Positions 1 to 9,324 of a stretch of 64,000 nt of DNA are shown in pieces. Where the stretch lies: NCBI RefSeq assembly GCF_009834345.1, contig NZ_CP035042.1:4650001-4714000 (forward strand), written 5' to 3'. The stretch's first letter is position 1, and the number at the start of each line of letters is the position of its first letter. This DNA is from Billgrantia tianxiuensis (GTDB lineage Bacteria; Pseudomonadota; Gammaproteobacteria; Pseudomonadales; Halomonadaceae). The notes beneath the pieces are model-generated. The model saw only the letters and a program-made list of their open reading frames with translations, was not told the origin of the DNA and did no database searches. Made by a program: the position numbers and the translations under genes.

Positions 1-681
1 CATCAAGGCGATGCGGTCGGCCATGAACATGGCCTCTTCAGGATCGTGGGTCACCAGCAGCGTGGCGGCGCCGACCTTCTTTAGCACGTGCAGGGTGTCG
101 TCGCGGATCCGGTCACGCAAACGCGCATCGAGGCTGGAGAAAGGCTCGTCGAGCAGCATCAGCTGGGGGGCCGGCGCCAGCGCACGGGCCAGTGCCACGC
201 GTTGCTGCTGCCCACCGGACAGCATGTGCGGGTAGCTTTCGGCATACACCGCCATACCCAACTGATCAAGCAGGGTCAGGGCGCGCTCGCGACGCTGTCG
301 CGTCGGCTCGCCCTTCAGCCCGAAGGTGACGTTCTCGATCACCGTGAGGTGAGGAAACAGCGCGGAATCCTGAAAGGCCAGGCCGACGTTGCGCTTTTCC
401 GGCGGCACATGACGCCCCTTGGGCACAGCGATCTCGCCGCCATTGAGGCTCACGCGCCCCTGCTGCAGCACCTCGAGCCCGGCTGCGATGCGCAGCAGCG
501 TGGTCTTGCCACAGCCTGAGGGGCCAAGCAGGCAGACGACCTCGCCGGGCGCTACCTCGAGGTCGACGCCGCGAACGGCGGCAAGGCTACCAAAAGTGTG
601 ATGCACGCCCTCCATGGTCAGCGCCGAGGCCTGACGATAGGGAGCATGTCCGACTTCCATGGGCTTCGATTGGCTAGTCAT
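1..681 (-). CDS. fbpC: Ferric-iron ABC transporter ATP-binding protein, FbpC-like (3' end outside window)
   Basis: This is the ATPase subunit of an ABC importer, probably for ferric iron, working at the cytoplasmic face of the inner membrane. The 227 residues visible contain Walker A (GPSGCGKTT, about residues 53-61), the LSGGQ signature (about 153-157) and Walker B (LLDEP, about 171), followed by the switch histidine in VTHDPEEA. The C-terminal regulatory domain lies beyond position 1. The start is the ATG at 681-679; a second in-frame ATG lies seven codons later. The gene is divergent from a ferric-binding protein gene at 937, which is the main reason to assign iron rather than polyamine or sulfate, as the ATPase alone cannot tell these apart. 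Confidence 0.8.
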   Translation of the reverse strand, partial: MTSQSKPMEVGHAPYRQASALTMEGVHHTFGSLAAVRGVDLEVAPGEVVCLLGPSGCGKTTLLRIAAGLEVLQQGRVSLNGGEIAVPKGRHVPPEKRNVGLAFQDSALFPHLTVIENVTFGLKGEPTRQRRERALTLLDQLGMAVYAESYPHMLSGGQQQRVALARALAPAPQLMLLDEPFSSLDARLRDRIRDDTLHVLKKVGAATLLVTHDPEEAMFMADRIALM

Positions 682-936
682 AAATCAGGCGACTTGGTCA
701 GGGGAAGGCATAGGCATCATCCTACCCGAAATGTCCAGCAAATGCGTTTGGAATTGCCTCGCATTCGCTATCATTTCCACATTTTCTTGCTCCGAGTCAG
801 GTCCGCGGCACGCCCTGTGTGTTGGGCGTCAGGAGCAGGCTTGACGCTTTCACCGTAAAACGCTTCAATAGCGCTCAACGTAATGCAACGTATTATCATT
901 AAATTTGCACGTCCCACCCGCTCGCGAGGATAAACC
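682..936. promoter_or_regulatory. Divergent promoter region of the iron-transport genes, with a possible Fur box
   Basis: This 255-bp spacer separates the divergent ATPase and substrate-binding protein genes. An AT-rich stretch at 881-900 (TAATGCAACGTATTATCATT) partly resembles a Fur box (GATAATGATAATCATTATC), the right half fitting best. The ribosome-binding site for the downstream gene is GAGGA just before 937. Iron-responsive control by Fur is expected for such genes, but the match is weak and is inference. Confidence 0.35.
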
Positions 937-1965
937 ATGGTGCACCGTAATCGTCTCGTCGCTCCGCTGGCCGCCATGCTGGCCGGTTCGGCTTTTGCCA
1001 CTACCGCAGTCGCCAACGAAGTCAACCTCTACTCGGCGCGTCATTACGATGTCGACGAGCAGCTCTACCAGGCATTCACCGAGCAGACCGGGATCAAGGT
1101 CAACCTGCTGGAGGGCGATTCCGACCAGTTGATCGAGCGCATCCAGCGCGAAGGCGTGGCCAGCCCTGCCGACGTGATGATCACCGTCGACGCCGGACGC
1201 CTGTGGCGCGCCGAGCAGGACGGCATCTTCCAGGGCATCGAATCCGACGTCCTGGCGGAGCGTCTGCCGGACGCCATGCGTCACCCGGAGGGCAAGTGGT
1301 TCGGCTTCAGCCAGCGCGTGCGGGCCATCTTCTACAACCCCGAGAACGTCGACCCCAGCGAGATCACCTCCTATGAGGATCTGACCGATCCGCGCTGGGA
1401 GGGCGAGATCTGCATCCGCTCATCGAACAACATCTACAACCAGTCACTGCTGGCTTCGATGATCGATCACCATGGTGCCGAGGGAGCCGAGGAGTGGGCC
1501 CAGGGCATCGTCAACAACCTGGCACGCCAGCCCGAGGGTGGCGACACCGACCAGATCAAGGCAGTGGCTGCCGGCGAGTGCGACCTGGCCGTCGCCAACC
1601 ACTACTACTACGTGCGCCTGATCAACTCCGACGACGCAGCCGATCGTGAAGTGGCCGAGAAGGTCGGTATCCTGTTCCCCAATCAGGACGATCGTGGCAT
1701 CCACGTCAACGTCGGTGGTGCTGGCGTCGTGGCGACATCGCCGAACCGCGAGAACGCTATCCGCTTCCTCGAATTCCTGGCCTCCGACGAAGCCCAGGAG
1801 ATCTTTGCCGCCGGCAACTACGAGTATCCGGTGGTGGAAGGCGTGAACATGGACGATACCCTGGAGTCCTGGGGCGAGCTGAAGAAGGACGAAATCAACG
1901 TCAGCATCCTGGGTGAGAACAACCCGGAAGCGATTCGGATCTTCGATCGCGTCGGCTGGCGCTAA
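937..1965 (+). CDS. fbpA: Periplasmic ferric-iron-binding protein of an ABC transporter (FbpA/FutA family)
   Basis: Extracytoplasmic solute-binding protein of 342 aa that would capture Fe(III) in the periplasm and pass it to the inner-membrane permease. A Sec signal peptide occupies residues 1-26 (hydrophobic core, AVA cleavage site). The mature protein starts with EVNLYSARHY, typical of the family, and carries the tyrosine cluster NHYYY (about 221-225) that supplies iron-coordinating tyrosines in FbpA and FutA proteins. The length is normal. It is divergent from the ATPase gene at 681; no permease gene lies on this side, so the permease is probably beyond the window edge or elsewhere. It is followed directly by an intrinsic terminator. 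Confidence 0.88.
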   Translation: MVHRNRLVAPLAAMLAGSAFATTAVANEVNLYSARHYDVDEQLYQAFTEQTGIKVNLLEGDSDQLIERIQREGVASPADVMITVDAGRLWRAEQDGIFQGIESDVLAERLPDAMRHPEGKWFGFSQRVRAIFYNPENVDPSEITSYEDLTDPRWEGEICIRSSNNIYNQSLLASMIDHHGAEGAEEWAQGIVNNLARQPEGGDTDQIKAVAAGECDLAVANHYYYVRLINSDDAADREVAEKVGILFPNQDDRGIHVNVGGAGVVATSPNRENAIRFLEFLASDEAQEIFAAGNYEYPVVEGVNMDDTLESWGELKKDEINVSILGENNPEAIRIFDRVGWR

Positions 1966-1990
1966 GCCTCGGCCACAAGCCCGAGCAGAA

Positions 1991-2020
1991 AACGCCACCG
2001 CATCTGCGGTGGCGTTTTTG
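1991..2020 (+). terminator. Intrinsic terminator after fbpA
   Basis: A perfect 12-bp stem (AACGCCACCGCA paired with TGCGGTGGCGTT) with a 2-base apical gap (effectively a 4-base loop) is followed by a T run. It lies 25 bases after the fbpA stop codon. Confidence 0.85.
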
Positions 2021-2032
2021 ATTGGGTACCTC

Positions 2033-2175
2033 GGGAACGCTGAACAAATCGACGAGCGAGATGAAGCGCAAGGCGCACGGAGCACAGGAACCGGAGCATA
2101 TGGGGTATATGTGAGGATTCCGCGCACCGCGCAACGCAGCGATTCGCTCGCGCAGGCATTTGTGCAGTGTTTCCC
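2033..2175. repeat. 143-bp imperfect palindrome between fbpA and polA
   Basis: The segment is one long imperfect inverted repeat centred near 2104. The outer arms GGGAACGCTGAACAAA (2033-2048) and TTTGTGCAGTGTTTCCC (2159-2175), intermediate GC-rich blocks, and the inner arms CATAT/ATATG (2097-2101 and 2107-2111) all share that centre, with small indels. It reaches the polA stop codon. It resembles an intergenic palindromic repeat, but only one copy occurs in this window, so dispersal in the genome is inference. Confidence 0.6.
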
Positions 2176-4958
2176 TAGTGGGCTTCGTCCCAATTGACTC
2201 CACTCTCCGCCTCGACGATCAGCGGTACGCTGAGTTCGGCGGCGGCCTGCATGCGCACCTTCACCTCGTCGATGAACTCGTCCACCTGCCCTTCGCCAAC
2301 CTCGAACACCAACTCGTCGTGGACCTGCATCACCATGCAGGCGTCGAAGGCGCTCTCCTGCAGCCAGGCGTCGACTGCGATCATGGCGCGCTTGATGATG
2401 TCCGCTGCGGTGCCCTGCATCGGCGCATTGATCGCAGTACGCTCAGCGGCCTGGCGCCGGGCATGATTCTGGGCGCGGATCTCGGGCAGGTAGAGGCGGC
2501 GGCCATACACGGTTTCGACGTAGCCATCCTCGGCGGCCTGGGCGCGGATGCGATCCATGTAGCGGGCCACGCCGGGGTAGCGGTCGAAGTAGCGGTCGAT
2601 GTAGGTCTGTGCCTGGCTGCGCTCGATGCGTAGCTGCTTGGACAGGCCCCAGGCGCTCATGCCATAGATCAGCCCGAAGTTGATCGCCTTGGCGCTGCGC
2701 CGCTGCTCACCCGAGACCTTCTCCAGCGGTACGCCGAAGACCTCGGCTGCGGTAGCGGCATGGATGTCGCGCCCCTCGGCAAAGGCCGAGAGCAGCCCTT
2801 CGTCCGCGGAGAGATGCGCCATGATGCGCAGCTCGATCTGCGAGTAGTCAGCGGCGACGATGCGATAGCCGGGACGGGCGATGAAAGCCTGACGAATCTT
2901 GCGCCCCTCCTCGGTGCGGATGGGGATGTTCTGCAGGTTGGGGTCGCTCGAGGAGAGCCGGCCGGTGGCGGCAACCGCCTGATGATAGCTGGTGTGCAGC
3001 CGCCCGGTGCGCTTGTTGACCAGCCGCGGCAGCTTGTCGGTGTAGGTCGACTTGAGCTTGGCCAGGCCGCGATGCTCCATGATCACTTTGGGCAGCGGGT
3101 AGTCCAGCGCCAGCTCCTCGAGCACGGCTTCGGCGGTGGAAGGCGCTCCCTTGGGCGTCTTCTTGATCACCGGAATCTTCTGCTCCTCGAACAGGATCTC
3201 GCCAAGCTGCTTGGGCGAGCCGAGGTTGAACTCGCGCCCGGCCAGCTCGAAGGCGCGGGTTTCGAGCTCGGCGATGCGCGCTTCGAGCTCCTGGCTCTGG
3301 GCATGCAGGCGCACGGCGTCGATCGCCACCCCGGTGCGCTCGATACGCGACAGCACCGGGATCAGCGGCCGCTCGATGCTATCGAGCACTTCGGCCAAGC
3401 GCCCCTCTGCCTCGATGCGTGGCCTCAGTTCGCAGTGCAGGCGCAGGGTCACGTCGACGTCCTCGCAGGCGTAGGGTACGGCCTGCTCGAAGTCAATCTG
3501 GTTGAAGGTGAGCTGCTTGGCGCCCTTGCCGGCGATCTCCTCGAAGCTCACCGTCTTCTGCCCCAGGTATTTCAGCGCCAGCGAATCCATGTCGTGACGG
3601 GTGGCGGTGGAGTTGAGCACGTAGGATTCGAGCATGGTGTCGGTGAGTGGCCCGCGCACCTGGATGTCGTAATTGGCCAGCACCGAGATATCGTACTTGA
3701 GATTCTGGCCGATCTTGCCGCGGCAAGGGTCTTCCAGCAGCGGCTTGAGCGCGGCAAGGACGCTGGCGCGGTCGAGCTGCTCGGGCACATCGAGGTAGTC
3801 GTGAGCGAGCGGTACGTAGGCGGCTTCGCCGGGTTCGAGCGCCAGCCCCACGCCGACGATCTCGGCATCCATGTAGTTGAGACTGTTGGTCTCGAGGTCG
3901 AAGCAGAAGGCCTCGCAGGCGCCGAGCCGAGCCAACCACTCGTCGAGTTCGGCCTGGGTCAGGATCAGATGATTCTTGCAGGCGGCCACGCTAACTGTCG
4001 GGGCTTCCGGATCGAGGTTGCCCGCCGCCGCAGTGCCGGCGACCCCGGCGCCACGCTCAACGTCATCGACGCCCTCGTCCTTGCCGGAGAGTAGCTCGGA
4101 GAGCCAGGCCTTGAACTCGAGCTCGGTGTAGAGCCGCTTGAGCGCCTCGCGATCGGGATGGGCGATGTCGAGGTCGTCGAGCCCCACCGGTAGCTCGCAG
4201 TCGGTCTTGATGGTGGCCAGTTGGTAGGAGAGATAGGCCATCTCACGGTGCTCGTCGAGCTTCTTCGGCAGCGACTTGGCGCCGCGGAAGTCGAGCGTGG
4301 CGACACGGTCGAGGTCGGCATAGATGGTGTCGAGTCCTCCTCCCATGCCTTGCAGCAGGCCCAGCGCGGTCTTCTCGCCTACCCCTGGCACGCCAGGAAT
4401 GTTGTCCACCTTGTCGCCCATCAGCGCCAGGTAATCGATGATCAACTCCGGCGGCAGGCCGAACTTTGCCTTGACCCCTTCCGCGTCGAGAGTCTCGTCC
4501 TTCATGGTATTGACCAGGGTGATGTGCGAGTTCACCAACTGCGCCATGTCCTTGTCACCGGTGGAGATCACCGCGTCGCGTCCCGCCTCGGTAGCATGCC
4601 TGGCCAAGGTACCGATGACATCATCGGCCTCGACGCCCTCGACGCACAGCAGCGGCAGGCCCAGGGCGCGGATACAGGCATAGAGCGGCTCCACCTGGCT
4701 GCGCAGGTCGTCGGGCATCGGCGGGCGTTGAGCCTTGTACTGCTCGAACAGCTCATCGCGGAAGGTCTTGCCCTTGGCATCGAAGACCACCGCCATGGGA
4801 CTGTCCGGGTAGTCCTTGATCAACCGTTTGAGCATGCTGAGCACGCCCTTGACGGCACCGGTAGGCTGACCGGAAGAGGTGGTCAGCGGCGGCAGAGCGT
4901 GAAAGGCGCGGTAGAGATAGGACGAACCGTCGACGAGAACGATGGGCGTAGCGGCCAT
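2175..4958 (-). CDS. polA: DNA polymerase I
   Basis: Repair and Okazaki-fragment polymerase of 927 aa, the usual full length. Domains in order are the 5'-3' exonuclease (about 1-290), the 3'-5' proofreading domain with an intact DLETN metal site (about 352-356), and the polymerase domain with motif A DYSQIEL (about 703), the finger motif RRSAKAINFGLIYG and motif C QVHDELVFE (about 876). I chose the ATG at 4958 (MAATPIVLVDGSS) over an upstream in-frame ATG at 5018, because the former matches the family N-terminus. The gene is divergent from the DUF2782-thrB-speA group, and its stop codon lies in a long palindrome. Confidence 0.97.
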   Translation of the reverse strand: MAATPIVLVDGSSYLYRAFHALPPLTTSSGQPTGAVKGVLSMLKRLIKDYPDSPMAVVFDAKGKTFRDELFEQYKAQRPPMPDDLRSQVEPLYACIRALGLPLLCVEGVEADDVIGTLARHATEAGRDAVISTGDKDMAQLVNSHITLVNTMKDETLDAEGVKAKFGLPPELIIDYLALMGDKVDNIPGVPGVGEKTALGLLQGMGGGLDTIYADLDRVATLDFRGAKSLPKKLDEHREMAYLSYQLATIKTDCELPVGLDDLDIAHPDREALKRLYTELEFKAWLSELLSGKDEGVDDVERGAGVAGTAAAGNLDPEAPTVSVAACKNHLILTQAELDEWLARLGACEAFCFDLETNSLNYMDAEIVGVGLALEPGEAAYVPLAHDYLDVPEQLDRASVLAALKPLLEDPCRGKIGQNLKYDISVLANYDIQVRGPLTDTMLESYVLNSTATRHDMDSLALKYLGQKTVSFEEIAGKGAKQLTFNQIDFEQAVPYACEDVDVTLRLHCELRPRIEAEGRLAEVLDSIERPLIPVLSRIERTGVAIDAVRLHAQSQELEARIAELETRAFELAGREFNLGSPKQLGEILFEEQKIPVIKKTPKGAPSTAEAVLEELALDYPLPKVIMEHRGLAKLKSTYTDKLPRLVNKRTGRLHTSYHQAVAATGRLSSSDPNLQNIPIRTEEGRKIRQAFIARPGYRIVAADYSQIELRIMAHLSADEGLLSAFAEGRDIHAATAAEVFGVPLEKVSGEQRRSAKAINFGLIYGMSAWGLSKQLRIERSQAQTYIDRYFDRYPGVARYMDRIRAQAAEDGYVETVYGRRLYLPEIRAQNHARRQAAERTAINAPMQGTAADIIKRAMIAVDAWLQESAFDACMVMQVHDELVFEVGEGQVDEFIDEVKVRMQAAAELSVPLIVEAESGVNWDEAH

Positions 4959-5141
4959 GTATCGGCATCCGTTGGGTCTGTGCAAGAAAATGTGATCTTG
5001 ATCAGCCATGATACGCATTGCGCGCCGCTTTTGCCGCCATCGTTGGGATCACGCGGTCCAACGACATACACTGAGGTTAATCGCACACCGGGGCAATCGC
5101 TCGGTGCAGCGTTCGTCGCAAGCGGTCTCTGGAGGCCCACC

Positions 5142-5438
5142 ATGAACGTTTCACGCCGCATCCTCGCTGTCACTCTGCTCTCCCTGGGGCTCGGCATGGT
5201 GTCGGCCGCACCCGCCCTGGCCCAGTCGTCCGCCGATGTCGAGCCCGACATCACCATCCGCCAGGAGGAGGATCGCACCATTCGCGAGTACCGCGTCAAC
5301 GGTCAGCTCTATGCCATCGAGATTCGTCCGCGTCGCGGGCCCAGCTACTTCCTCGTCGACCACGACGGCGACGGCAATTTCGAGCGCCAGGAGGGCGACC
5401 GGGTCGCCGTACCCCAGTGGGTGCTGATCCGCTTCTAA
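5142..5438 (+). CDS. DUF2782 small exported protein
   Basis: Exported protein of 98 aa and unknown function. A signal peptide covers about residues 1-28 (ending APALAQ), and the mature part (IREYRVNGQLYAIEIRPRRGPSYFLVDHDGDG) is the DUF2782 signature region. A GGAGG ribosome-binding site precedes the ATG at 5142. The order polA - DUF2782 - thrB is also found in Pseudomonas, which supports the assignment. It is probably cotranscribed with thrB, 108 bases downstream. Calcium-like DxDGDG residues are present, but no function should be drawn from them. Confidence 0.85.
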   Translation: MNVSRRILAVTLLSLGLGMVSAAPALAQSSADVEPDITIRQEEDRTIREYRVNGQLYAIEIRPRRGPSYFLVDHDGDGNFERQEGDRVAVPQWVLIRF

Positions 5439-5546
5439 CCGCCAGGTCGGGTTACGGCTTCGTGAATGGCGGAACGTGTCCAGCAGGCGTGCATCGAAGT
5501 GCCAAGACGCTACAATAGGCGGCTTGGCAACCTGGGCGAGAGACAC

Positions 5547-6509
5547 ATGGCCGTATTCACCCCGTTGAGCGACGCACAGGTCGCAGAGTTTCTCAAGCGT
5601 TTCGATGTCGGCAATCTGGTGTCCCTGGAAGGGGTTGCCGGAGGCACCGAGAATACGACGTTCTTCGTCACTACCGATCGGCGGGAGCTGGTACTGACGC
5701 TGTTCGAGCAGGGCGAGCACGAGGAACTGCCGTTCTTCGTCGACCTGCTCGACTATCTGGACGAACATCGCCTGCCGGTGCCAGGGCCAGTGCACGACCG
5801 CGAAGGCATTGCCCTGCACAGCCTGGCCGGCAAGCCTTCACTGCTGTTCCCGCGCCTGCCCGGCCGGCATCCCATGACGCCCAACCTGGCGCAGTGCCGC
5901 GCCTTGGGCGAGGCGCTGGGACGCATGCATGTGGTCTCACAGCACTTCCCCGGGCATCGCCCCAACCCGCGCGATCTCAGCTGGCTGGTGGCCATGCATC
6001 ACAGGGTGCTGGGCTATCTCTCGCCCGACGATCAAGCCCTGATGAAGGATGAGGTGGAAATCTACCAGGGCGTGTTCGGCGCCGCCCCGGCACTGCCTCA
6101 CGGCGCCCTGCATGGCGACCTGTTCCGCGACAACACCCTGTTCGAGGGCGACCGCCTGGGTGGCATCATCGATTTCTACAATGGTTGCACCGGCGACCTG
6201 CTGTTCGATCTGGCCGTGGTGATCAATGATTGGGCCTCCGGCCCCGACGGGCGCCTGGACCGTGAACGCCACGACGCCATTGTCCAGGCCTATCAGGCAC
6301 GTCGGCCGCTGACCTCCGCGGAGCGCGAGGTATGGCCGACGATGCTGCGCATGACCGCGCTGCGTTACTGGCTGTCACGGCTGCTGGTGGTCTACGTGGA
6401 CCCGCCGGCTCACGACCTGACGCCACATGACCCAGCGCAGTTCCATACCATTCTCACGGCACGCCTGAAACATGGCGCCCTGCCCCTGCCCGAAGCGAGC
6501 GATACATGA
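5547..6509 (+). CDS. thrB: Homoserine kinase (aminoglycoside-phosphotransferase fold)
   Basis: Phosphorylates homoserine with ATP in threonine synthesis. The 320-aa protein is the APH-like homoserine kinase of Pseudomonas type, not the GHMP kinase of E. coli. The catalytic loop HGDLFRDN (about 189-196) supplies the base Asp and the metal-binding Asn, and DFYNG (about 207) gives the second metal ligand. The start at 5547 (MAVFTPLSDAQV) is preceded by GCGAGAG and matches family N-termini; an in-frame ATG at 5466 is judged too early. The stop overlaps the speA start by four bases (ATGA), indicating translational coupling. Confidence 0.92.
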   Translation: MAVFTPLSDAQVAEFLKRFDVGNLVSLEGVAGGTENTTFFVTTDRRELVLTLFEQGEHEELPFFVDLLDYLDEHRLPVPGPVHDREGIALHSLAGKPSLLFPRLPGRHPMTPNLAQCRALGEALGRMHVVSQHFPGHRPNPRDLSWLVAMHHRVLGYLSPDDQALMKDEVEIYQGVFGAAPALPHGALHGDLFRDNTLFEGDRLGGIIDFYNGCTGDLLFDLAVVINDWASGPDGRLDRERHDAIVQAYQARRPLTSAEREVWPTMLRMTALRYWLSRLLVVYVDPPAHDLTPHDPAQFHTILTARLKHGALPLPEASDT

Positions 6510-8428
6510 GCCTATCCATGGGAGCTGTCTCAGGACCCGCCCAGCGGGCCCGCCGCACTTGGAACATCGATCAGTGGGGCAGCGGCTATTTCGATGTCGA
6601 CGATCATGGCCACGCCCTGGTACGTCCCCTCGGCAGCGAAGCCGAGGGTCCGGCACTGCCGCTGGCGCCACTGGTGGATCAGCTCCGCGAGGCCGGCCTG
6701 CGCCTGCCGGTGCTGGTGCGTTTCAGCGACATCCTGCATGACCGTGTCGAACAGCTGTGCGACGCCTTCGACCTGGCCATGCAGGAAGAGGAGTATCTTG
6801 GCGGCTATACCGCCGTGTACCCGATCAAGGTCAACCAGCAGCGCCGTGTGGTCGAGGAGATCCTTGCTACCCGCGAGCGCGGTCACGGCCGGGTCGGCCT
6901 CGAGGCCGGCAGCAAGCCGGAGCTGCTCGCCGTGCTGGCACTCTCCGCCGACGGCCCCTCGCTGATCGTATGCAACGGCTATAAGGACCGCGAGTACATC
7001 CGCCTGGCGCTGATGGGCGAAAAGCTCGGCCACCGGGTCTATCTGGTGGTGGAGAAGTTCTCCGAGCTGCCGCTGATTCTGGAGGAAGCCGAGGGCCTAG
7101 GCGTCACCCCGCGCATCGGCCTGCGCGCCCGCCTGGCTTCGGTGGGCATGGGAAAGTGGCAAGATACCGGGGGCGAGAAATCCAAGTTTGGCCTCACCGC
7201 CAGCCAGATGCTGGCCGTGGTGGAGCGTCTGCGTGAAGCCGGCTCGCTGGGCAGTCTGCAACTGGTGCACTTCCACCTGGGCTCGCAGATCGCCAATATC
7301 CGCGACATACAGGTCGGCCTGCGCGAATGCGCGCGCTTCTACCAGAGCCTGCTGGCACTGGGCGCGCCGATCGACACCGTCGACGTCGGCGGCGGTCTGG
7401 GTATCGACTACGAGGGCACCCGCTCGCGCAGCTTCTGCTCGATCAACTACTCCATGCGCGAGTATGCACGTAACGTGGTCAGCGCCTTCGCCCAGGCCTG
7501 CAACGAGGCGGAGATTCCCCACCCGCACCTGATCAGCGAATCGGGCCGCGCCCTCACCGCGCATCACGCGGTGCTGATCGCCAACGTGATCGGCGAGGAG
7601 CGGGTCAACGACGAGGCGCCCGAACGCCTGGCCGAGGACGACCCCCAGCTCGACGAGCTGTGGCGGGTCCACGACCTGCTCAACGGCTCGGTGGAGCCGC
7701 GTGAGCTGGTCGAGGCGTGGCACGACCTGCTGCAGGCCATGAGCGAGATGCACGACCGCTTCCTCATGGGGCTGGCCGATATCACCGTGCGCGCCGAGGC
7801 GGAGGGCGTTTACTTCGCCGCCTGCGCGCGCCTGCGCGAGCGCCTCGACAGCCGCAACCGCGCCCATCGCGAGATCATCGACGAGCTGGCCGAGAAGCTC
7901 GCCGACAAGCTGTTCGTCAACTTCTCGCTGTTCCAGTCGGTGCCCGACGTGTGGGGCATCGACCAGATCTTCCCGGTACTTCCGCTCACCGGGCTCAACC
8001 GCGAGCCCAGCCGGCGCGGCGTGATCCAGGACATCACCTGCGACAGCGATGGCCGCATCGACGGTTATGTCGACGGCCAGGGCGTGGAGACCACCTTGCC
8101 GCTGCCGGAATGGCGTGATGACGAGGAGCGCCTGCTGGGCTTCTTCCTGGTCGGCGCCTATCAGGAGATCCTGGGCGATCTTCACAATCTGTTCGGCGAC
8201 ACCGACTCCGTCGACGCCGCCTTGGACGAGGACGGCGACTGGGTGCTGAGCCACGCCCAACACGGCGACCGGGTCTCCGACGTGCTCGCCTATGTCAACT
8301 TCGATGCCAAGGTTCTGCGCGACCGGCTCGCCGGCCAGCTGGCCGACAGTGGGCTGTCGGCGGAAGAACAGGAGCATTTCCTCGACGATCTCTCCGCTGG
8401 CCTGCAGGGCTACACCTATCTTGAATAG
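6506..8428 (+). CDS. speA: Biosynthetic arginine decarboxylase
   Basis: PLP enzyme converting arginine to agmatine, the first step of one putrescine route. The 640-aa length is normal for the fold-III biosynthetic SpeA. The PLP lysine lies in VYPIKVNQQ (about residue 108), and HFHLGSQIAN, DVGGGLGIDYEG and SESGRALTAHHAV are conserved substrate- and phosphate-binding segments. It overlaps the thrB stop by four bases and ends before a strong bidirectional terminator. No agmatinase or agmatine deiminase gene is in the window. Confidence 0.95.
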   Translation: MSLSMGAVSGPAQRARRTWNIDQWGSGYFDVDDHGHALVRPLGSEAEGPALPLAPLVDQLREAGLRLPVLVRFSDILHDRVEQLCDAFDLAMQEEEYLGGYTAVYPIKVNQQRRVVEEILATRERGHGRVGLEAGSKPELLAVLALSADGPSLIVCNGYKDREYIRLALMGEKLGHRVYLVVEKFSELPLILEEAEGLGVTPRIGLRARLASVGMGKWQDTGGEKSKFGLTASQMLAVVERLREAGSLGSLQLVHFHLGSQIANIRDIQVGLRECARFYQSLLALGAPIDTVDVGGGLGIDYEGTRSRSFCSINYSMREYARNVVSAFAQACNEAEIPHPHLISESGRALTAHHAVLIANVIGEERVNDEAPERLAEDDPQLDELWRVHDLLNGSVEPRELVEAWHDLLQAMSEMHDRFLMGLADITVRAEAEGVYFAACARLRERLDSRNRAHREIIDELAEKLADKLFVNFSLFQSVPDVWGIDQIFPVLPLTGLNREPSRRGVIQDITCDSDGRIDGYVDGQGVETTLPLPEWRDDEERLLGFFLVGAYQEILGDLHNLFGDTDSVDAALDEDGDWVLSHAQHGDRVSDVLAYVNFDAKVLRDRLAGQLADSGLSAEEQEHFLDDLSAGLQGYTYLE

Positions 8429-8480
8429 ACTTGGCTCGAATAGGCCTGGCTCAAGTAGCGACACACCGAGCGTAAACGAC

Positions 8481-8520
8481 ACGACGCCCCCGCGGCCAAG
8501 CCGCGGGGGCGTCGTCGTTG
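8481..8520. terminator. Bidirectional terminator between speA and the FAH-family gene
   Basis: A perfect 16-bp GC-rich stem (8481-8496 paired with 8500-8515) has a CAA loop and is followed by CGTTG. It lies between two convergent genes and could stop both, although the T runs are short. Confidence 0.75.
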
Positions 8521-8548
8521 GGTACTGCGTACCGCTCAGGGCAAGACG

Positions 8549-9214
8549 TTACTCGACCACCTGCGCCGTGACCTCGAGACCACCCGTGAGGGTCAGGCGC
8601 AACTTGGCGCCACGCGGCAGTTCGCCAACCCCCTCGGGGGTGCCGGTAATGACCACATCACCCGGCTCGAGGGTGAAGTGACGGCTCATCTCGGCCACCA
8701 GGGTGGGCACCGGGAACAGCATGTCGGAACCTTCGCCGTGCTGGCGTAGCTCGCCGTCGATCTCCAGCTCGAAGGTCAGCGCATTCCAGTTCGGCACACG
8801 ACTCAGCGGCAGGAAATCGCTCAGCGGACAGGCGCCGTCGAACGACTTGGCAATCTCCCAGGGGTGCCCCTTCTCCTTCAAGCGGGTCTGCACGTCGCGC
8901 AGGGTGAGGTCCAGCGCCAGGCCGATGCCGACGATGGCACGCTCGGCCTCATCGGAGGTGGCGTGGGTCAATCGTTCGCCGATCAGCAGCGCCAGTTCCG
9001 CTTCGTAGTGCACCTCGCCACGTGAGAAAGGAGGCTCGAGCGGCTCATCGAGACGAACCGCACTGGTTGCCGGCTTGATGAACAGCAGCGGCTCGGTGGG
9101 GATCGGGTTGTCCAGCTCCTTGGCGTGATCGGCATAGTTGCGGCCAATGCAAACGATCTTGCCCAGCGAATGGGGAAACTCCTGGCCATCGGTGAAACGG
9201 GGGACAAAGCGCAT
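8549..9214 (-). CDS. Fumarylacetoacetate hydrolase family protein
   Basis: Cytoplasmic 221-aa member of the FAH fold, which includes YcgM-type acylpyruvases and decarboxylases of aromatic catabolism. The N-terminal IVCIGRNYADHAKEL, EAELALLIG and the C-terminal GDVVITGTPEGVGEL are family hallmarks, including the acidic metal ligands. An AGGAG site precedes the ATG at 9214. No aromatic-degradation genes are nearby, so the substrate cannot be given; oxaloacetate decarboxylase or acylpyruvase activity is possible. Confidence 0.85.
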   Translation of the reverse strand: MRFVPRFTDGQEFPHSLGKIVCIGRNYADHAKELDNPIPTEPLLFIKPATSAVRLDEPLEPPFSRGEVHYEAELALLIGERLTHATSDEAERAIVGIGLALDLTLRDVQTRLKEKGHPWEIAKSFDGACPLSDFLPLSRVPNWNALTFELEIDGELRQHGEGSDMLFPVPTLVAEMSRHFTLEPGDVVITGTPEGVGELPRGAKLRLTLTGGLEVTAQVVE

Positions 9215-9324
9215 GGCGGATCTTCTCCTTCTCGTTATGCGTGCCGCTTCTCAACGACAAGCCTCACAGTCTACCGCACCATGCGCTCCGTTCCACCCTG
9301 ATGGCGCTATCGAAACGATAGGTG

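Noticed and set aside
2760..4094. Long plus-strand reading frame of 444 codons opposite polA
   Set aside because: Antisense shadow in high-GC DNA; polA on the other strand has all catalytic motifs. The same holds for 7097-8482 opposite speA and 57185-58540 opposite pnp.
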